A stretch of DNA of 55,629 bases from Bacteroidales bacterium (lineage in GTDB: Bacteria > Bacteroidota > Bacteroidia > Bacteroidales > UBA1715). Below, in pieces: positions 16,946 to 25,532 of this stretch. The stretch is from NCBI GenBank assembly GCA_027858745.1, contig JAQICB010000134.1:1-55629 (forward strand), read 5' to 3'. The notes under the pieces were generated by a model. The model was not told the origin of the DNA, made no database searches, and saw nothing but the letters and a program-made list of their open reading frames with translations. Made by a program: the position numbers and the translations under genes. Every line of letters begins with the position of its first letter. The first letter of the stretch is position 1.

Positions 16946-19114
16946 ATGAACAGCATAGAAAAAAAAATTACTCATATTATAGATCTCGCCAAGCATGTTA
17001 TAAAAGAGCGAGATATTCCGTTTATAAAAAAAGCTTTTTATTCCCTACACGAAGCACTACCATCCTATACTAATACACAAACAGACACTGCTCATTTAGC
17101 GGTCAATGAAATTGGTCTTGCAGGCAAGGCTCTTACGAGCATTTTTTTGCTCCCCTTATACAAAAAAAAAATACTCACGAAAGAACACATTATTGCCGAT
17201 TATGGAGAAAAAGTTTTTGGTATTGTAAATGGTGTAAGCAGAGTTGAAACAATAGACACAACAAAATCAAAATTTCATTCGGAGAATTTTATAAAATTAA
17301 TTCTTACGCAAGCTGATGATGTTCGAGTAATTCTCATCTTATTAACGAAAAAGCTGTATGCACTCAAAAATATTGAACACCTTTCTTCTTCCGAACAAAT
17401 TCGATTGTGCGAGGAGCTCTCATCACTCTACGCTCCTATTTCGCACAGACTTGGACTCTACCAAATAAAAACGGAGATGGAGGAAATGTCGATGAAATAT
17501 TTACACTACGATATTTACAAAACCATTGCAAAAAAATTAGCAGATAAAAAGAAACAACGAGAAGAGTTTGTAGAAAGCTTTATTGAGCCTATTAAAAAAA
17601 ATCTGGAAAAAGAAAATATCTCATTTAAAATATTTGGTCGTCCAAAATCTATTTCATCAATATGGAATAAAATAAAAAAAAGCGACACCGAATTTGAAAA
17701 TATTTATGATTTATTTGCAATACGTATAATAATTGACTCGCCGAGAGAATATGAAAAAAATTTGTGTTGGCATGTCTACTCAATAGTTTCAGACATTTAC
17801 ACACCCAATCCGAAACGATTACGCGATTGGATTTCCACACCCAAACGAAGTGGGTATGAGTCACTGCACACTACCGTTCTTGGTCCTGAAAACAAATGGG
17901 TAGAAGTACAAATCCGAACCCAACGAATGGATGATATCGCAGAAAAAGGACATGCAGCACATTGGAAATATAAAGAAGGGGAACAAGCAACAGGCTCTAT
18001 CAGTTGGCTTGCGAGTATCAGAAATATATTGGAGAGCGCCTCAGGGAAAGGGCTCGAAGAGGACTCATTATCGCGTATGGAACTCTACTCTGATGAAATT
18101 TTTGTATTTACCCCGAAAGATGATTTATATAGACTTCGTAAACAAGCAACAGTACTAGATTTTGCCTACGAAATTCATTCCGAAATTGGTAACACCTGTA
18201 CAGCCGGAAAAGTTAATGGAAAAATAGTACCGCTCAAACATACACTGCACAATGGCGATAAAATTGAAATAATAACATCAAAACAACAAAATCCTAAACA
18301 AGACTGGCTCACTTTTGTAAAAACCTCAAAGGCACAGCAACGCATAAAAAAATATCTTTATGATATACAATATAAAAATGCAGAAGTTGGTAAAGAAATA
18401 TTAGCTCGGAAATTGCAAAATATAAAAGTAAAATTTGGCGACAACACCATTCACAGCATTTGCAAAAAATTTGGATACAAACACGCAAATGACTTGTATA
18501 TTGCCATCTACAATAATAAAATTGATTTTACGGAAATCAAACAATTATTTTCTGAACCAGAAAAAATTAAATTAGAAAAAAAATCGGTTTCAATAAATTC
18601 GAGTGAAATTGAAAAAAGATTACAACAAACCAATGATACAAGAAACAAAGAAGATAATTTATTAATTATTGAAGATTCGCTTCACAACATTGATTACAAA
18701 TTTGCAAAATGCTGTAATCCGATAAAGGGCGATGAGATATTTGGTTTTATAAGTGCGGGAGGAGGCATCAAAATTCATAGATTAACGTGTCCGAATGCCG
18801 CTCACATGTTAAATAACTATCCATACCGGATTATCAAAACAGAATGGACAAATAAATCGAGTTCGCACGAATTTAATGTAGGTATACGAATTATTGGAAG
18901 CGATGAAATTGCAATTGTAAACAGAATAACACAAATTATTAATCATGATTTCAAAATTCCCATTAGAAATTTCAATATATCTTCGCGGGATGGAAATTTT
19001 GAAGGACTTCTTTCATTTTACATTTCAAACAACACTGTATTAGAAAAATTATTAGAAAAACTTCGATCTATTAAGGGGGTTCACTCTGCTGAACGGTATG
19101 ACTCTTACGCATAA
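16946..19114 (+). CDS. rel: RelA/SpoT-type (p)ppGpp synthetase with degenerate hydrolase domain
   Basis: The 722-residue protein has the long RSH layout: an HD-like domain (about 30-190), a synthetase domain (about 230-350) with GYESLHTTV and VEVQIRTQRMDDIAEKGHAAHWKYK, TGS (about 390-450), a KCCNPIKGD region (about 590), and a C-terminal ACT domain. The synthetase residues look intact. In the HD domain the usual HD..ED motif (LLHDVVEDT in B. subtilis Rel) is replaced by IFLLPLYKKK, and the LADRLHNMRT motif reads LTKKLYALKN. The hydrolase is therefore predicted dead, and this would be a RelA-like synthetase. A second, hydrolysing RSH is expected elsewhere in the genome. Confidence 0.9.
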   Translation: MNSIEKKITHIIDLAKHVIKERDIPFIKKAFYSLHEALPSYTNTQTDTAHLAVNEIGLAGKALTSIFLLPLYKKKILTKEHIIADYGEKVFGIVNGVSRVETIDTTKSKFHSENFIKLILTQADDVRVILILLTKKLYALKNIEHLSSSEQIRLCEELSSLYAPISHRLGLYQIKTEMEEMSMKYLHYDIYKTIAKKLADKKKQREEFVESFIEPIKKNLEKENISFKIFGRPKSISSIWNKIKKSDTEFENIYDLFAIRIIIDSPREYEKNLCWHVYSIVSDIYTPNPKRLRDWISTPKRSGYESLHTTVLGPENKWVEVQIRTQRMDDIAEKGHAAHWKYKEGEQATGSISWLASIRNILESASGKGLEEDSLSRMELYSDEIFVFTPKDDLYRLRKQATVLDFAYEIHSEIGNTCTAGKVNGKIVPLKHTLHNGDKIEIITSKQQNPKQDWLTFVKTSKAQQRIKKYLYDIQYKNAEVGKEILARKLQNIKVKFGDNTIHSICKKFGYKHANDLYIAIYNNKIDFTEIKQLFSEPEKIKLEKKSVSINSSEIEKRLQQTNDTRNKEDNLLIIEDSLHNIDYKFAKCCNPIKGDEIFGFISAGGGIKIHRLTCPNAAHMLNNYPYRIIKTEWTNKSSSHEFNVGIRIIGSDEIAIVNRITQIINHDFKIPIRNFNISSRDGNFEGLLSFYISNNTVLEKLLEKLRSIKGVHSAERYDSYA

Positions 19115-19162
19115 TTAAAATACATTCGTAATAAGATTACAGTAAATAATAGTACGATTCTA

Positions 19163-19334
19163 TTAACCTGAGTTCGATATAATTTTTTAGGTTCAGAACG
19201 CTTATAAATAGTGAGGTTCAATCAAAAATAATGAAATAACAAGGGCTTATTTTAAATTATTTTTGAGCTAAAGATTGCTATTTATAAGCGAAAAAAGTAT
19301 GCTTTGCAAAATTAAATTATTTCACAACAGCTCG
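19163..19334 (+). repeat. Dispersed MITE-like repeat, copy R2 (3' half missing, with enlarged hairpin)
   Basis: The start, from TTAACCTGAGTTCGATATAA to GTTCAGAACGCTTAT, is nearly identical to the reverse complement of the right end of R3 (53171-53207). GAAAAAAGTATGCTTTG and AAATTATTTCACAACAGCTCG also match R3. After 19334 homology stops, right at the stop codon of the LptF/G gene, so the second half and the other terminal arm are gone. Between the two matched parts lies a 92-bp nested inverted repeat (19199-19290) that is only 18 bp in R3. It sits between the convergent RSH and lptF/G genes. Confidence 0.8.
19199..19290. repeat. Nested perfect inverted repeats inside R2
   Basis: Outer arms CGCTTATAAATAG (19199-19211) and CTATTTATAAGCG (19278-19290) are perfectly complementary over 13 bp. 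Inner arms TCAAAAATAAT (19222-19232) and ATTATTTTTGA (19256-19266) are perfect over 11 bp. In R3 the same position has only CGTTTAT-CAAC-ATAAGCG. It could fold as a cruciform or as an RNA hairpin, and could terminate both convergent transcripts. Confidence 0.8.
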
Positions 19335-19343
19335 TATTGAATA

Positions 19344-20417
19344 CTATATTTTTGCTTTCATATATAATGCAAAGGCAATAACAGCATATACAATATTGGG
19401 TATCCACACGGCAAGTAAGGGGTCAAAATTAGACTTAATAGTAAAGGTTGTGGAAATTTGCATAAATAAAATATACGTAAACATCAACATTAAGCCAAGT
19501 ACGACATTAACGACCGTACTTCCTCGCTTCTTTCTATTGGCAAGACTCACGCCCAAAATAGTTAGAATAAACGTTGAAAACGGATATGCCCACCTTTGAT
19601 ATTTCTGCACGAGCAGCCTATTCATGTTACCGGTACCCTGTAGTTTTTGAGTTGCAATATGTTCATTTAACTCATCAATAGTTAATCGTTCAACATATAC
19701 AGTTCGTTGCTTAAAATCATCAGGAACCAGATAAAACACGGTATCAATCACATGTCCGGTTCTAATACTATGACTGTCCTTATAAAAATCTCGAATACTG
19801 TAGTCATACACATTCCACCGTTCAGTTTCATCATTCCATTTAGCATATGCACTGTTTAATTTAGAAACAAGTTTCCCATTTTCAATTTTTTCCATCGAAA
19901 AACGAAACGCATTTTCTGTATCAACATTATAACTTTCAATATACACAAAAATACCGGGACGTACCTGTCTGTGAATATCACGATCCCAATTCTGAAAACG
20001 ACTAAACACATATTTGTCTTCAAAAGCAAGCCGAATTTTATTTGCATCAGGAATAATATACATAATCATAAACCAAGAAAGAATCGCTAAAATAGTGGCA
20101 GAAATCATATATGGTCGCAAAAAACGATTGAGACTAATACCGCTTGCGTGAATTGCAATAATTTCTGAATTATTAGCTATTCGTGAGGTGAAGTAAACAA
20201 CGGAAATAAAAACAAATAAGGAAGAAAAAAGATTTACATAAAAAGGAATAAAATTTAAATAATAATCGAAAATTATTTCTTTAATAGGAGCATTTATAAA
20301 ATCATCAAACTTCTCTTGAATATCAAAAACTATTGCTATACTCATAATAATAACAATAGAGAAGAAAAATGTTCCCAAAAACCCTTTTATGATATATAAA
20401 TCTATTTTTTTTAACAT
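19344..20417 (-). CDS. LptF/LptG family permease (YjgP/YjgQ)
   Basis: The 357-residue protein has the YjgP/YjgQ layout: an N-terminal helix after MLKKIDLYIIKGFLGTFF, two further helices near 55-80 and 100-120, a periplasmic beta-jellyroll domain of about 150 residues, and three C-terminal helices. LptF and LptG form the inner-membrane part of the Lpt machine that moves lipopolysaccharide to the outer membrane; whether this is F or G cannot be told. The ATG at 20417 is preferred over an adjacent GTG at 20420. It follows tgt by 7 nt on the same strand, a frequent pairing in Bacteroidota. Repeat R2 abuts its stop. Confidence 0.85.
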   Translation of the reverse strand: MLKKIDLYIIKGFLGTFFFSIVIIMSIAIVFDIQEKFDDFINAPIKEIIFDYYLNFIPFYVNLFSSLFVFISVVYFTSRIANNSEIIAIHASGISLNRFLRPYMISATILAILSWFMIMYIIPDANKIRLAFEDKYVFSRFQNWDRDIHRQVRPGIFVYIESYNVDTENAFRFSMEKIENGKLVSKLNSAYAKWNDETERWNVYDYSIRDFYKDSHSIRTGHVIDTVFYLVPDDFKQRTVYVERLTIDELNEHIATQKLQGTGNMNRLLVQKYQRWAYPFSTFILTILGVSLANRKKRGSTVVNVVLGLMLMFTYILFMQISTTFTIKSNFDPLLAVWIPNIVYAVIAFALYMKAKI

Positions 20418-20424
20418 CACTTAT

Positions 20425-21555
20425 TTAGATACGTTGAGCCAATTGAACAACCATTTTTTGTTTCCACGAAGCAAATTCACCCTGTATAATTTTTTCTCGT
20501 GCAGTTTTCACTAATGCCAAATAAAAGGCTAAATTATGGATACTCAAAATTTGAGCACCTAATCTTTCACCGACATGAAATAAGTGTCGCACATATGCTT
20601 TCGAATATGCCGTATCGACATACGAAAGAGCATCTTCATCTAAACACGAAAAATCTTGTTCCCATTTTTTGTTTTTCATATTCATAATACCATTCCAGGT
20701 AAACATCATTCCATTGCGACCGTTACGAGTAGGCATAACACAATCGAACATATCGGTACCAAGAGCTATTGCTTCTAAAATATTAACAGGCGTTCCAACC
20801 CCCATTAAATATCGTGGTTTTTCATGAGGTAAAATACCATTAACCACCTCAAGCATTTCATACATATCATCGATTGGTTCGCCAACACTCAAGCCACCAA
20901 TAGCATTTCCTTCCATATTTTGATCGGCAATAAACTCCGCAGACTGTACACGTAAATCTTTGTATACACTCCCTTGCACAATAGGAAAAAAAGTTTGCGA
21001 AGCACCATAGAGAGCTTCGGTATTTTTAAAATGCTCCACACCTCGTTTGAGCCAACGATGAGTAAGATTCATGGAGTTTTTAGCATATTCATAATCACAG
21101 GGATATGGCGTACATTCATCTAAAGCCATACAAATATCAGAACCAATATTTCGTTGAAAATCAACAACATTTTCGGGAGTAAACACATGACGAGAACCAT
21201 CGATATGCGATTTAAACACCGCACCTTCTTCGGTTAACTTTCTATTGTGGGTTAAAGAAAAAACTTGATACCCGCCACTATCAGTTAAAATTGGTTTCTT
21301 CCAATTCATAAAAGAATGTAATCCACCGGCATTTTTAATAACCTCCATACCCGGTCTCAAGTAAAGATGATAGGTGTTTCCCAGAATAATTTGTGCCTGA
21401 ATATCCTGTTCCAACTCGCGACTATGCACCCCCTTAACAGCACCCAAGGTTCCAACCGGCATAAAAATTGGGGTTTCAATATGCCCATGATCTGTTTCAA
21501 CAACACCGGCTCGAGCCTGCGATTGAGAATCCTTGTGTAAAATAGAAAACTTCAT
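20425..21555 (-). CDS. tgt: tRNA-guanine transglycosylase (Tgt)
   Basis: The 376-residue enzyme exchanges the G34 base of tRNAs with GUN anticodons for a queuosine precursor. It has DSGGYQVFSL with the general acid/base aspartate, the GNTYHLYLRPG and ALDECTPYP stretches, and the nucleophile region FDCVMPTRNGRNG. In most bacteria a CxCxxC..H site binds zinc just before YSRAYLRHL. Here the same place reads SCLDEDALSYVDTAYSKAY, so only one cysteine remains. I recall that other Bacteroidota Tgt proteins also lack the site. The ATG at 21555 is chosen because a -7 box lies at 21571-21578, inside the longer possible N-terminus. Confidence 0.93.
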   Translation of the reverse strand: MKFSILHKDSQSQARAGVVETDHGHIETPIFMPVGTLGAVKGVHSRELEQDIQAQIILGNTYHLYLRPGMEVIKNAGGLHSFMNWKKPILTDSGGYQVFSLTHNRKLTEEGAVFKSHIDGSRHVFTPENVVDFQRNIGSDICMALDECTPYPCDYEYAKNSMNLTHRWLKRGVEHFKNTEALYGASQTFFPIVQGSVYKDLRVQSAEFIADQNMEGNAIGGLSVGEPIDDMYEMLEVVNGILPHEKPRYLMGVGTPVNILEAIALGTDMFDCVMPTRNGRNGMMFTWNGIMNMKNKKWEQDFSCLDEDALSYVDTAYSKAYVRHLFHVGERLGAQILSIHNLAFYLALVKTAREKIIQGEFASWKQKMVVQLAQRI

Positions 21556-21570
21556 TGTTCGAATTTTCCA

Positions 21571-21578
21571 CAAAGATA
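21571..21578 (-). promoter_or_regulatory. -7 box of tgt - lptF/G
   Basis: CAAAGATA on the plus strand is TATCTTTG on the minus strand, an exact TAnnTTTG. It lies 15 nt before the ATG at 21555 and excludes the upstream alternative start at 21573. Confidence 0.65.
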
Positions 21579-21660
21579 GAATAAACCCGAAATTTTACTT
21601 AATAAAGAAGTATCAAAAATGAGATTGGCTTTTTTATCATTACTTTTTCATAAGAAACAG

Positions 21661-21668
21661 TATCTTTG
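21661..21668 (+). promoter_or_regulatory. -7 box of the ubiE operon
   Basis: TATCTTTG followed by CA matches TAnnTTTG and lies 21 nt before the ATG at 21690. It is back to back with the tgt promoter within about 100 bp. Confidence 0.65.
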
Positions 21669-21689
21669 CAATCATAAATTAAAAAGAGA

Positions 21690-22412
21690 ATGATAAACCC
21701 GTATAAAAACTCAAATCTCAGTCACAAAAAACAAATGGCACTAATGTTTAACAACATTGCTCACAGCTATGATTTTCTTAATCATATACTCTCTTTAAAT
21801 ATTGATAAAATATGGCGAAAAAAGGCAATAAAGCTGATAAAAAAATATAATCCACATATAATATTAGACATTGCAACGGGCACCGGAGATTTTGCAATTC
21901 TCGCTGCAAAAAAATTATCTCCTCACACAATTATTGGCATTGACATCTCTGAAAAAATGCTCGAAAAAGGCATAGAAAAAGTACAAAAAAAGAAACTTTC
22001 TTCAGTTATAAGCCTTCAAAAAGGAGACTCCGAAAATCTCGATTTTTCCGACAACTATTTTGATGCAAGCCTTACAGGATTTGGCGTTCGAAACTTTGAG
22101 AATTTACAAGCCGGTCTCGAAGAAAACTACCGTGTTCTAAAAAATGATGGTGTAGCTGCAATATTAGAATTCTCAAAACCGGAACGTTTTCCAATAAAAC
22201 AACTATACTATATATACTTTGAATACTTATTACCAAGAATTGGAAAAATTATTTCAAAAAACTTCGATGCATACAAATATTTACCTGAGTCTGTAGAAAA
22301 TTTTCCCTATGGTGATGCTTTTATAGAAAAACTACAAAACATCGGGTTCAAAACAATTATTTACAAAAAACTCTCGTTTGGTATTGCAAGTTTATATATT
22401 TGCATAAAATAA
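21690..22412 (+). CDS. ubiE: Demethylmenaquinone methyltransferase (UbiE/MenG)
   Basis: The 240-residue class I SAM methyltransferase has motif I LDIATGTGDFAILA, the IGIDISEKMLEKG acidic loop, QKGDSENL, and the UbiE signature FDASLTGFGVRNF..LQAGL. It catalyses the last step of menaquinone synthesis, C-methylation of demethylmenaquinone, in the cytoplasm at the membrane. Bacteroidota use menaquinone, so MenG is the better role name. The stop is 46 nt before the PorT-like gene, a neighbour pairing seen in many Bacteroidota genomes. No missing motif was noted. Confidence 0.93.
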   Translation: MINPYKNSNLSHKKQMALMFNNIAHSYDFLNHILSLNIDKIWRKKAIKLIKKYNPHIILDIATGTGDFAILAAKKLSPHTIIGIDISEKMLEKGIEKVQKKKLSSVISLQKGDSENLDFSDNYFDASLTGFGVRNFENLQAGLEENYRVLKNDGVAAILEFSKPERFPIKQLYYIYFEYLLPRIGKIISKNFDAYKYLPESVENFPYGDAFIEKLQNIGFKTIIYKKLSFGIASLYICIK

Positions 22413-22458
22413 ATATAAAAACACACGTTATATTTTTCACACATTTAGTAAACCTATT

Positions 22459-23196
22459 TTGAAACTTTTAAGACCTGCACTTACAATTTGCGTATTTCTT
22501 GTTTGTTTTTCTTTTTCCGGATTTGGACAAAAGAAAAAGATTCAATACAATCCAGGTTATGATAATCGTCCTTTTCATTTAGGTTTTACTTTAGGTTTTA
22601 ACAAATTAGATTACCGAATCACCCCTTCAAAATATCTTCTTTTTGCCGGGAACACAGACTCTGTATACCATATAGATTCACGGAGCACACCGGGAATTCA
22701 TTTAGGAATAGTCAGCGATTTACGTATGGGTAACCATTTTAATCTCCGATTTCTGCCGGGACTTATATTTAGTCAGCGAAATCTTGTATACAAAATGAGA
22801 GATTTCAGTTCAACCGAAGAAGAAATCAGTTTTTACACCTACAATATGAAACTGCCCTCCATTCATATTGATGCTCCCATAAGTGTAAAAATACGTGCAA
22901 CACGAATAAATAATTACAGAATGTACTTACTCGTCGGCATGGCATTAAAATATGATTTAGAAACCAAACGGGTGCAAAAAGAAAACAGCGATTATACCAT
23001 TCGCCAAGAACCACTTGATTATTATTATGAATTTGGCTTTGGTGTCGATTGGTACCTCGTATACTTTAAATTATCAACCGAAATAAAATTTAGTTTTGGT
23101 TTAAAAGACATTCTCATACAAGAATCAATTGAATACTCAAGAGCATTAGAAAAACTCAAATCACGAATGGTAATTTTCTCACTTCACTTTGAATAA
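22459..23196 (+). CDS. porT: PorT-like outer membrane beta-barrel protein
   Basis: The 245-residue protein has a signal peptide (KLLRPALTICVFLVCF.. FGQ) and then alternating beta-strand patterns with aromatic ends, as in small outer membrane barrels. PorT is an outer-membrane component of the type IX secretion system, and its gene frequently follows ubiE in Bacteroidota. The size fits. No ATG precedes the signal peptide in frame: translation seems to begin at the TTG at 22459 (an ATT lies one codon upstream). The stop is one base from the ATG of the next gene. It could be another porin-like barrel, but the context and the T9SS cargo in the window support PorT. Confidence 0.72.
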   Translation: MKLLRPALTICVFLVCFSFSGFGQKKKIQYNPGYDNRPFHLGFTLGFNKLDYRITPSKYLLFAGNTDSVYHIDSRSTPGIHLGIVSDLRMGNHFNLRFLPGLIFSQRNLVYKMRDFSSTEEEISFYTYNMKLPSIHIDAPISVKIRATRINNYRMYLLVGMALKYDLETKRVQKENSDYTIRQEPLDYYYEFGFGVDWYLVYFKLSTEIKFSFGLKDILIQESIEYSRALEKLKSRMVIFSLHFE

Positions 23197-23197
23197 T

Positions 23198-24748
23198 ATG
23201 ATAGCAACTATACAAATACGACTTTCACCAAAAGCATCAAACCACACACAAACAATTAAAAATTCTATTTCAAATAAAATTGGAATACCGGTACAGTCTA
23301 TAAACGATATACGAATAATTCGCCGTTCACTTGATGCACGTTCACGTAATATTCAGTATAATCTCACCATAGAATATGCCTGCAACTCAATACAAACACT
23401 TCCGAAAAAAGAAATTCTCTTCAATCGACAACAAGTTGACTCAGCAGAAGAGGTTCATATAATTGGCTGTGGACCTGCAGGATTATTTGCCGCACTTACT
23501 TTAATTGAACAGGGATATAAACCCATTATTCTTGAACGTGGCAAAACTGTTGAAAAACGAAAAATAGACATCGCAATGTTGCATCAAAATAAAGATGTAC
23601 GCGAACATTCAAATTACAGTTTTGGAGAAGGCGGTGCCGGAACATTTTCTGACGGAAAATTATATACCCGTTCGAAGAAAAAGGGTGACCCACAAAGAAT
23701 TCTTGATTTACTCTGTTTACACGGAGCAAACAAACAAATTAGTATTGATGCTCATCCACATATCGGAACCGACAAGTTACCCGATATAATAAAGAATATT
23801 CGTCAAACGATTCTGGACTGCGGCGGCGAAATACACTTTTCCACTCACGTAAGCGGATTCAAAACCGAAAACAATAGAATATCGGAACTCATATTAGATT
23901 CGAACACTACGATTGCAGTAAAACAGGTAATATTAGCAAGCGGACACTCTGCCCGTGATGTTTATTATGCCTTGCACGAATCAGGCATTCGTATTGAAAG
24001 CAAACCTACCGCAATGGGTGTTCGCGTAGAACATCCCCAAGAATTTATTAATAACAACCAATATCATGGGGTTTCATCACCATATTTGCCACCTGCAGAA
24101 TATTCTCTGGCACACACCTCAGACAAAGGCGTATACTCGTTTTGCATGTGTCCCGGCGGTATTATTGTTCCGGCATCTACACATCCACAGCAATTAGTTG
24201 TAAACGGCATGTCAAATTCATTACGAAACTCAAAATTTGCAAACTCGGGAATTGTTGTCTCTTTAGATGAAAAAGACTACGAACCATTTAAAGAGCATGG
24301 AGTTTTTGCCGGGCTAAAATTCCAAGAACACCTTGAATCATTAGCATTCCAAAACGGTGGAATCAACCTGCAAGCACCGGCACAGAGAATCAGTGATTTT
24401 ATGTCAAAAAAAATATCTCAAAACCTACCGGAATGTTCTTATACTCCGGGAATTATCAGCTCACCTCTTCACTTTTGGCTACCGGAACCAATTGCCGAAA
24501 AACTACAAGAAGCTTTTAAAGTATTTAACAAACGAATTCGCGGATTTGCATCGAACGACGGCATTTTAGTTGGGGTGGAATCACGTACATCGTCACCAAT
24601 TCGTATTCCACGCGAACCGACACGACTACATCATGAAGACATAATAAACTTATATCCCTGTGGAGAAGGAGCAGGTTATGCCGGCGGAATTGTTTCCTCA
24701 GCAACTGATGGTATCAATTGTGCATTGGCAATAACGCAGAACAAATAA
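23198..24748 (+). CDS. FAD-dependent oxidoreductase (COG2509-like)
   Basis: The 516-residue protein begins with a short alpha/beta domain of about 85 residues. The dinucleotide-binding motif HIIGCGPAGLFAAL and ILERG follow at about 88-120. Further on are a GEGGAGTFSDGKLYTR stretch, the FAD-binding SGHSARDVY region, FCMCPGG, and a C-terminal YPCGEGAGYAGGIVSSA motif. This matches the uncharacterised FAD-dependent dehydrogenases of COG2509. The physiological substrate is unknown. The ATG at 23198 is chosen over an overlapping TTG, and lies one base after the PorT-like stop, so the two are translationally linked. It should be cytoplasmic. Confidence 0.85.
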   Translation: MIATIQIRLSPKASNHTQTIKNSISNKIGIPVQSINDIRIIRRSLDARSRNIQYNLTIEYACNSIQTLPKKEILFNRQQVDSAEEVHIIGCGPAGLFAALTLIEQGYKPIILERGKTVEKRKIDIAMLHQNKDVREHSNYSFGEGGAGTFSDGKLYTRSKKKGDPQRILDLLCLHGANKQISIDAHPHIGTDKLPDIIKNIRQTILDCGGEIHFSTHVSGFKTENNRISELILDSNTTIAVKQVILASGHSARDVYYALHESGIRIESKPTAMGVRVEHPQEFINNNQYHGVSSPYLPPAEYSLAHTSDKGVYSFCMCPGGIIVPASTHPQQLVVNGMSNSLRNSKFANSGIVVSLDEKDYEPFKEHGVFAGLKFQEHLESLAFQNGGINLQAPAQRISDFMSKKISQNLPECSYTPGIISSPLHFWLPEPIAEKLQEAFKVFNKRIRGFASNDGILVGVESRTSSPIRIPREPTRLHHEDIINLYPCGEGAGYAGGIVSSATDGINCALAITQNK

Positions 24749-24751
24749 AAA

Positions 24752-25498
24752 CTACTTAAAATTTACTCGAAAAAACTCAGAACAAATAATACCTGCGGCA
24801 ACACCTACATTGAGAGATTCAGCTCCACTCGATTTAACACCCGAGGGGATAGCTATACGGGTAGAAACAAACTGAAGCACCTCATCCGAAATACCATCAC
24901 CCTCATTCCCGAGTACAACATACGCTTGGTTAGGTAAAGATTCTGTATATATATTATTACCCTGCATACATGCAGCAAAAATTGGCACTGTTGCTTCAGA
25001 TAAAACGGAAGGTAGGTCTTGGTACGATACCTGTATTCGTAAGATTGCACCCATTGATGCTTGCACAACCTTCGGATTGAACACATCAACACAATCATGT
25101 GAACACATAATGTGAGAATAGCCAAACCAATCCATTATTCTTAGAATAGTGCCCATATTACCGGGGTTTCGAATCCCATCGAGAACGAGAGTCACTGCAG
25201 ATGATGTGGTGTGTATAGTTTTTTTTCGTTTTACTACAGCCCAAACATCTTGAGGTGTATGCAATAACGATAATTTAGAGAGTTGCTCAGTGGTAGCAGA
25301 CAAACATGCATCAGAAGAAAGCTCGGAAGCATATTTTCCAATCCATTTCTCAAAAGCAACCAAAGTCTCAATCTGCCAGTCACTTTGCAAAACTTCACAA
25401 ACAGATTTTGTACCCTCAACAATAAAAACTTCGTGAGTATCACGATATTTTTTTTGCTGAAAAAACCGTAATTCTTTTAATTTATTCTTCGTTAACAT
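24752..25498 (-). CDS. SpoU/TrmH-type RNA 2'-O-methyltransferase
   Basis: The 248-residue protein has an N-terminal substrate-binding domain (KLRFFQQKKYRD-like region, FIVEGTKSVCEVL) and a SPOUT catalytic domain with motif 1 LDGIRNPGNMGTILR, motif 2 VLGNEGDGIS, and motif 3 IPSGVKSSGAESLNVGVAAG. Such enzymes methylate the 2'-OH of a ribose in rRNA or tRNA, with SAM bound in a trefoil knot. The exact target is not deducible; it differs from the RlmB encoded at 46318. It is convergent with the FAD oxidoreductase (3 nt apart) and divergent from tamL. Confidence 0.88.
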   Translation of the reverse strand: MLTKNKLKELRFFQQKKYRDTHEVFIVEGTKSVCEVLQSDWQIETLVAFEKWIGKYASELSSDACLSATTEQLSKLSLLHTPQDVWAVVKRKKTIHTTSSAVTLVLDGIRNPGNMGTILRIMDWFGYSHIMCSHDCVDVFNPKVVQASMGAILRIQVSYQDLPSVLSEATVPIFAACMQGNNIYTESLPNQAYVVLGNEGDGISDEVLQFVSTRIAIPSGVKSSGAESLNVGVAAGIICSEFFRVNFK

Positions 25499-25532
25499 AG
25501 GTAAAACAAAAAAACATATTCAATAAATCCAG

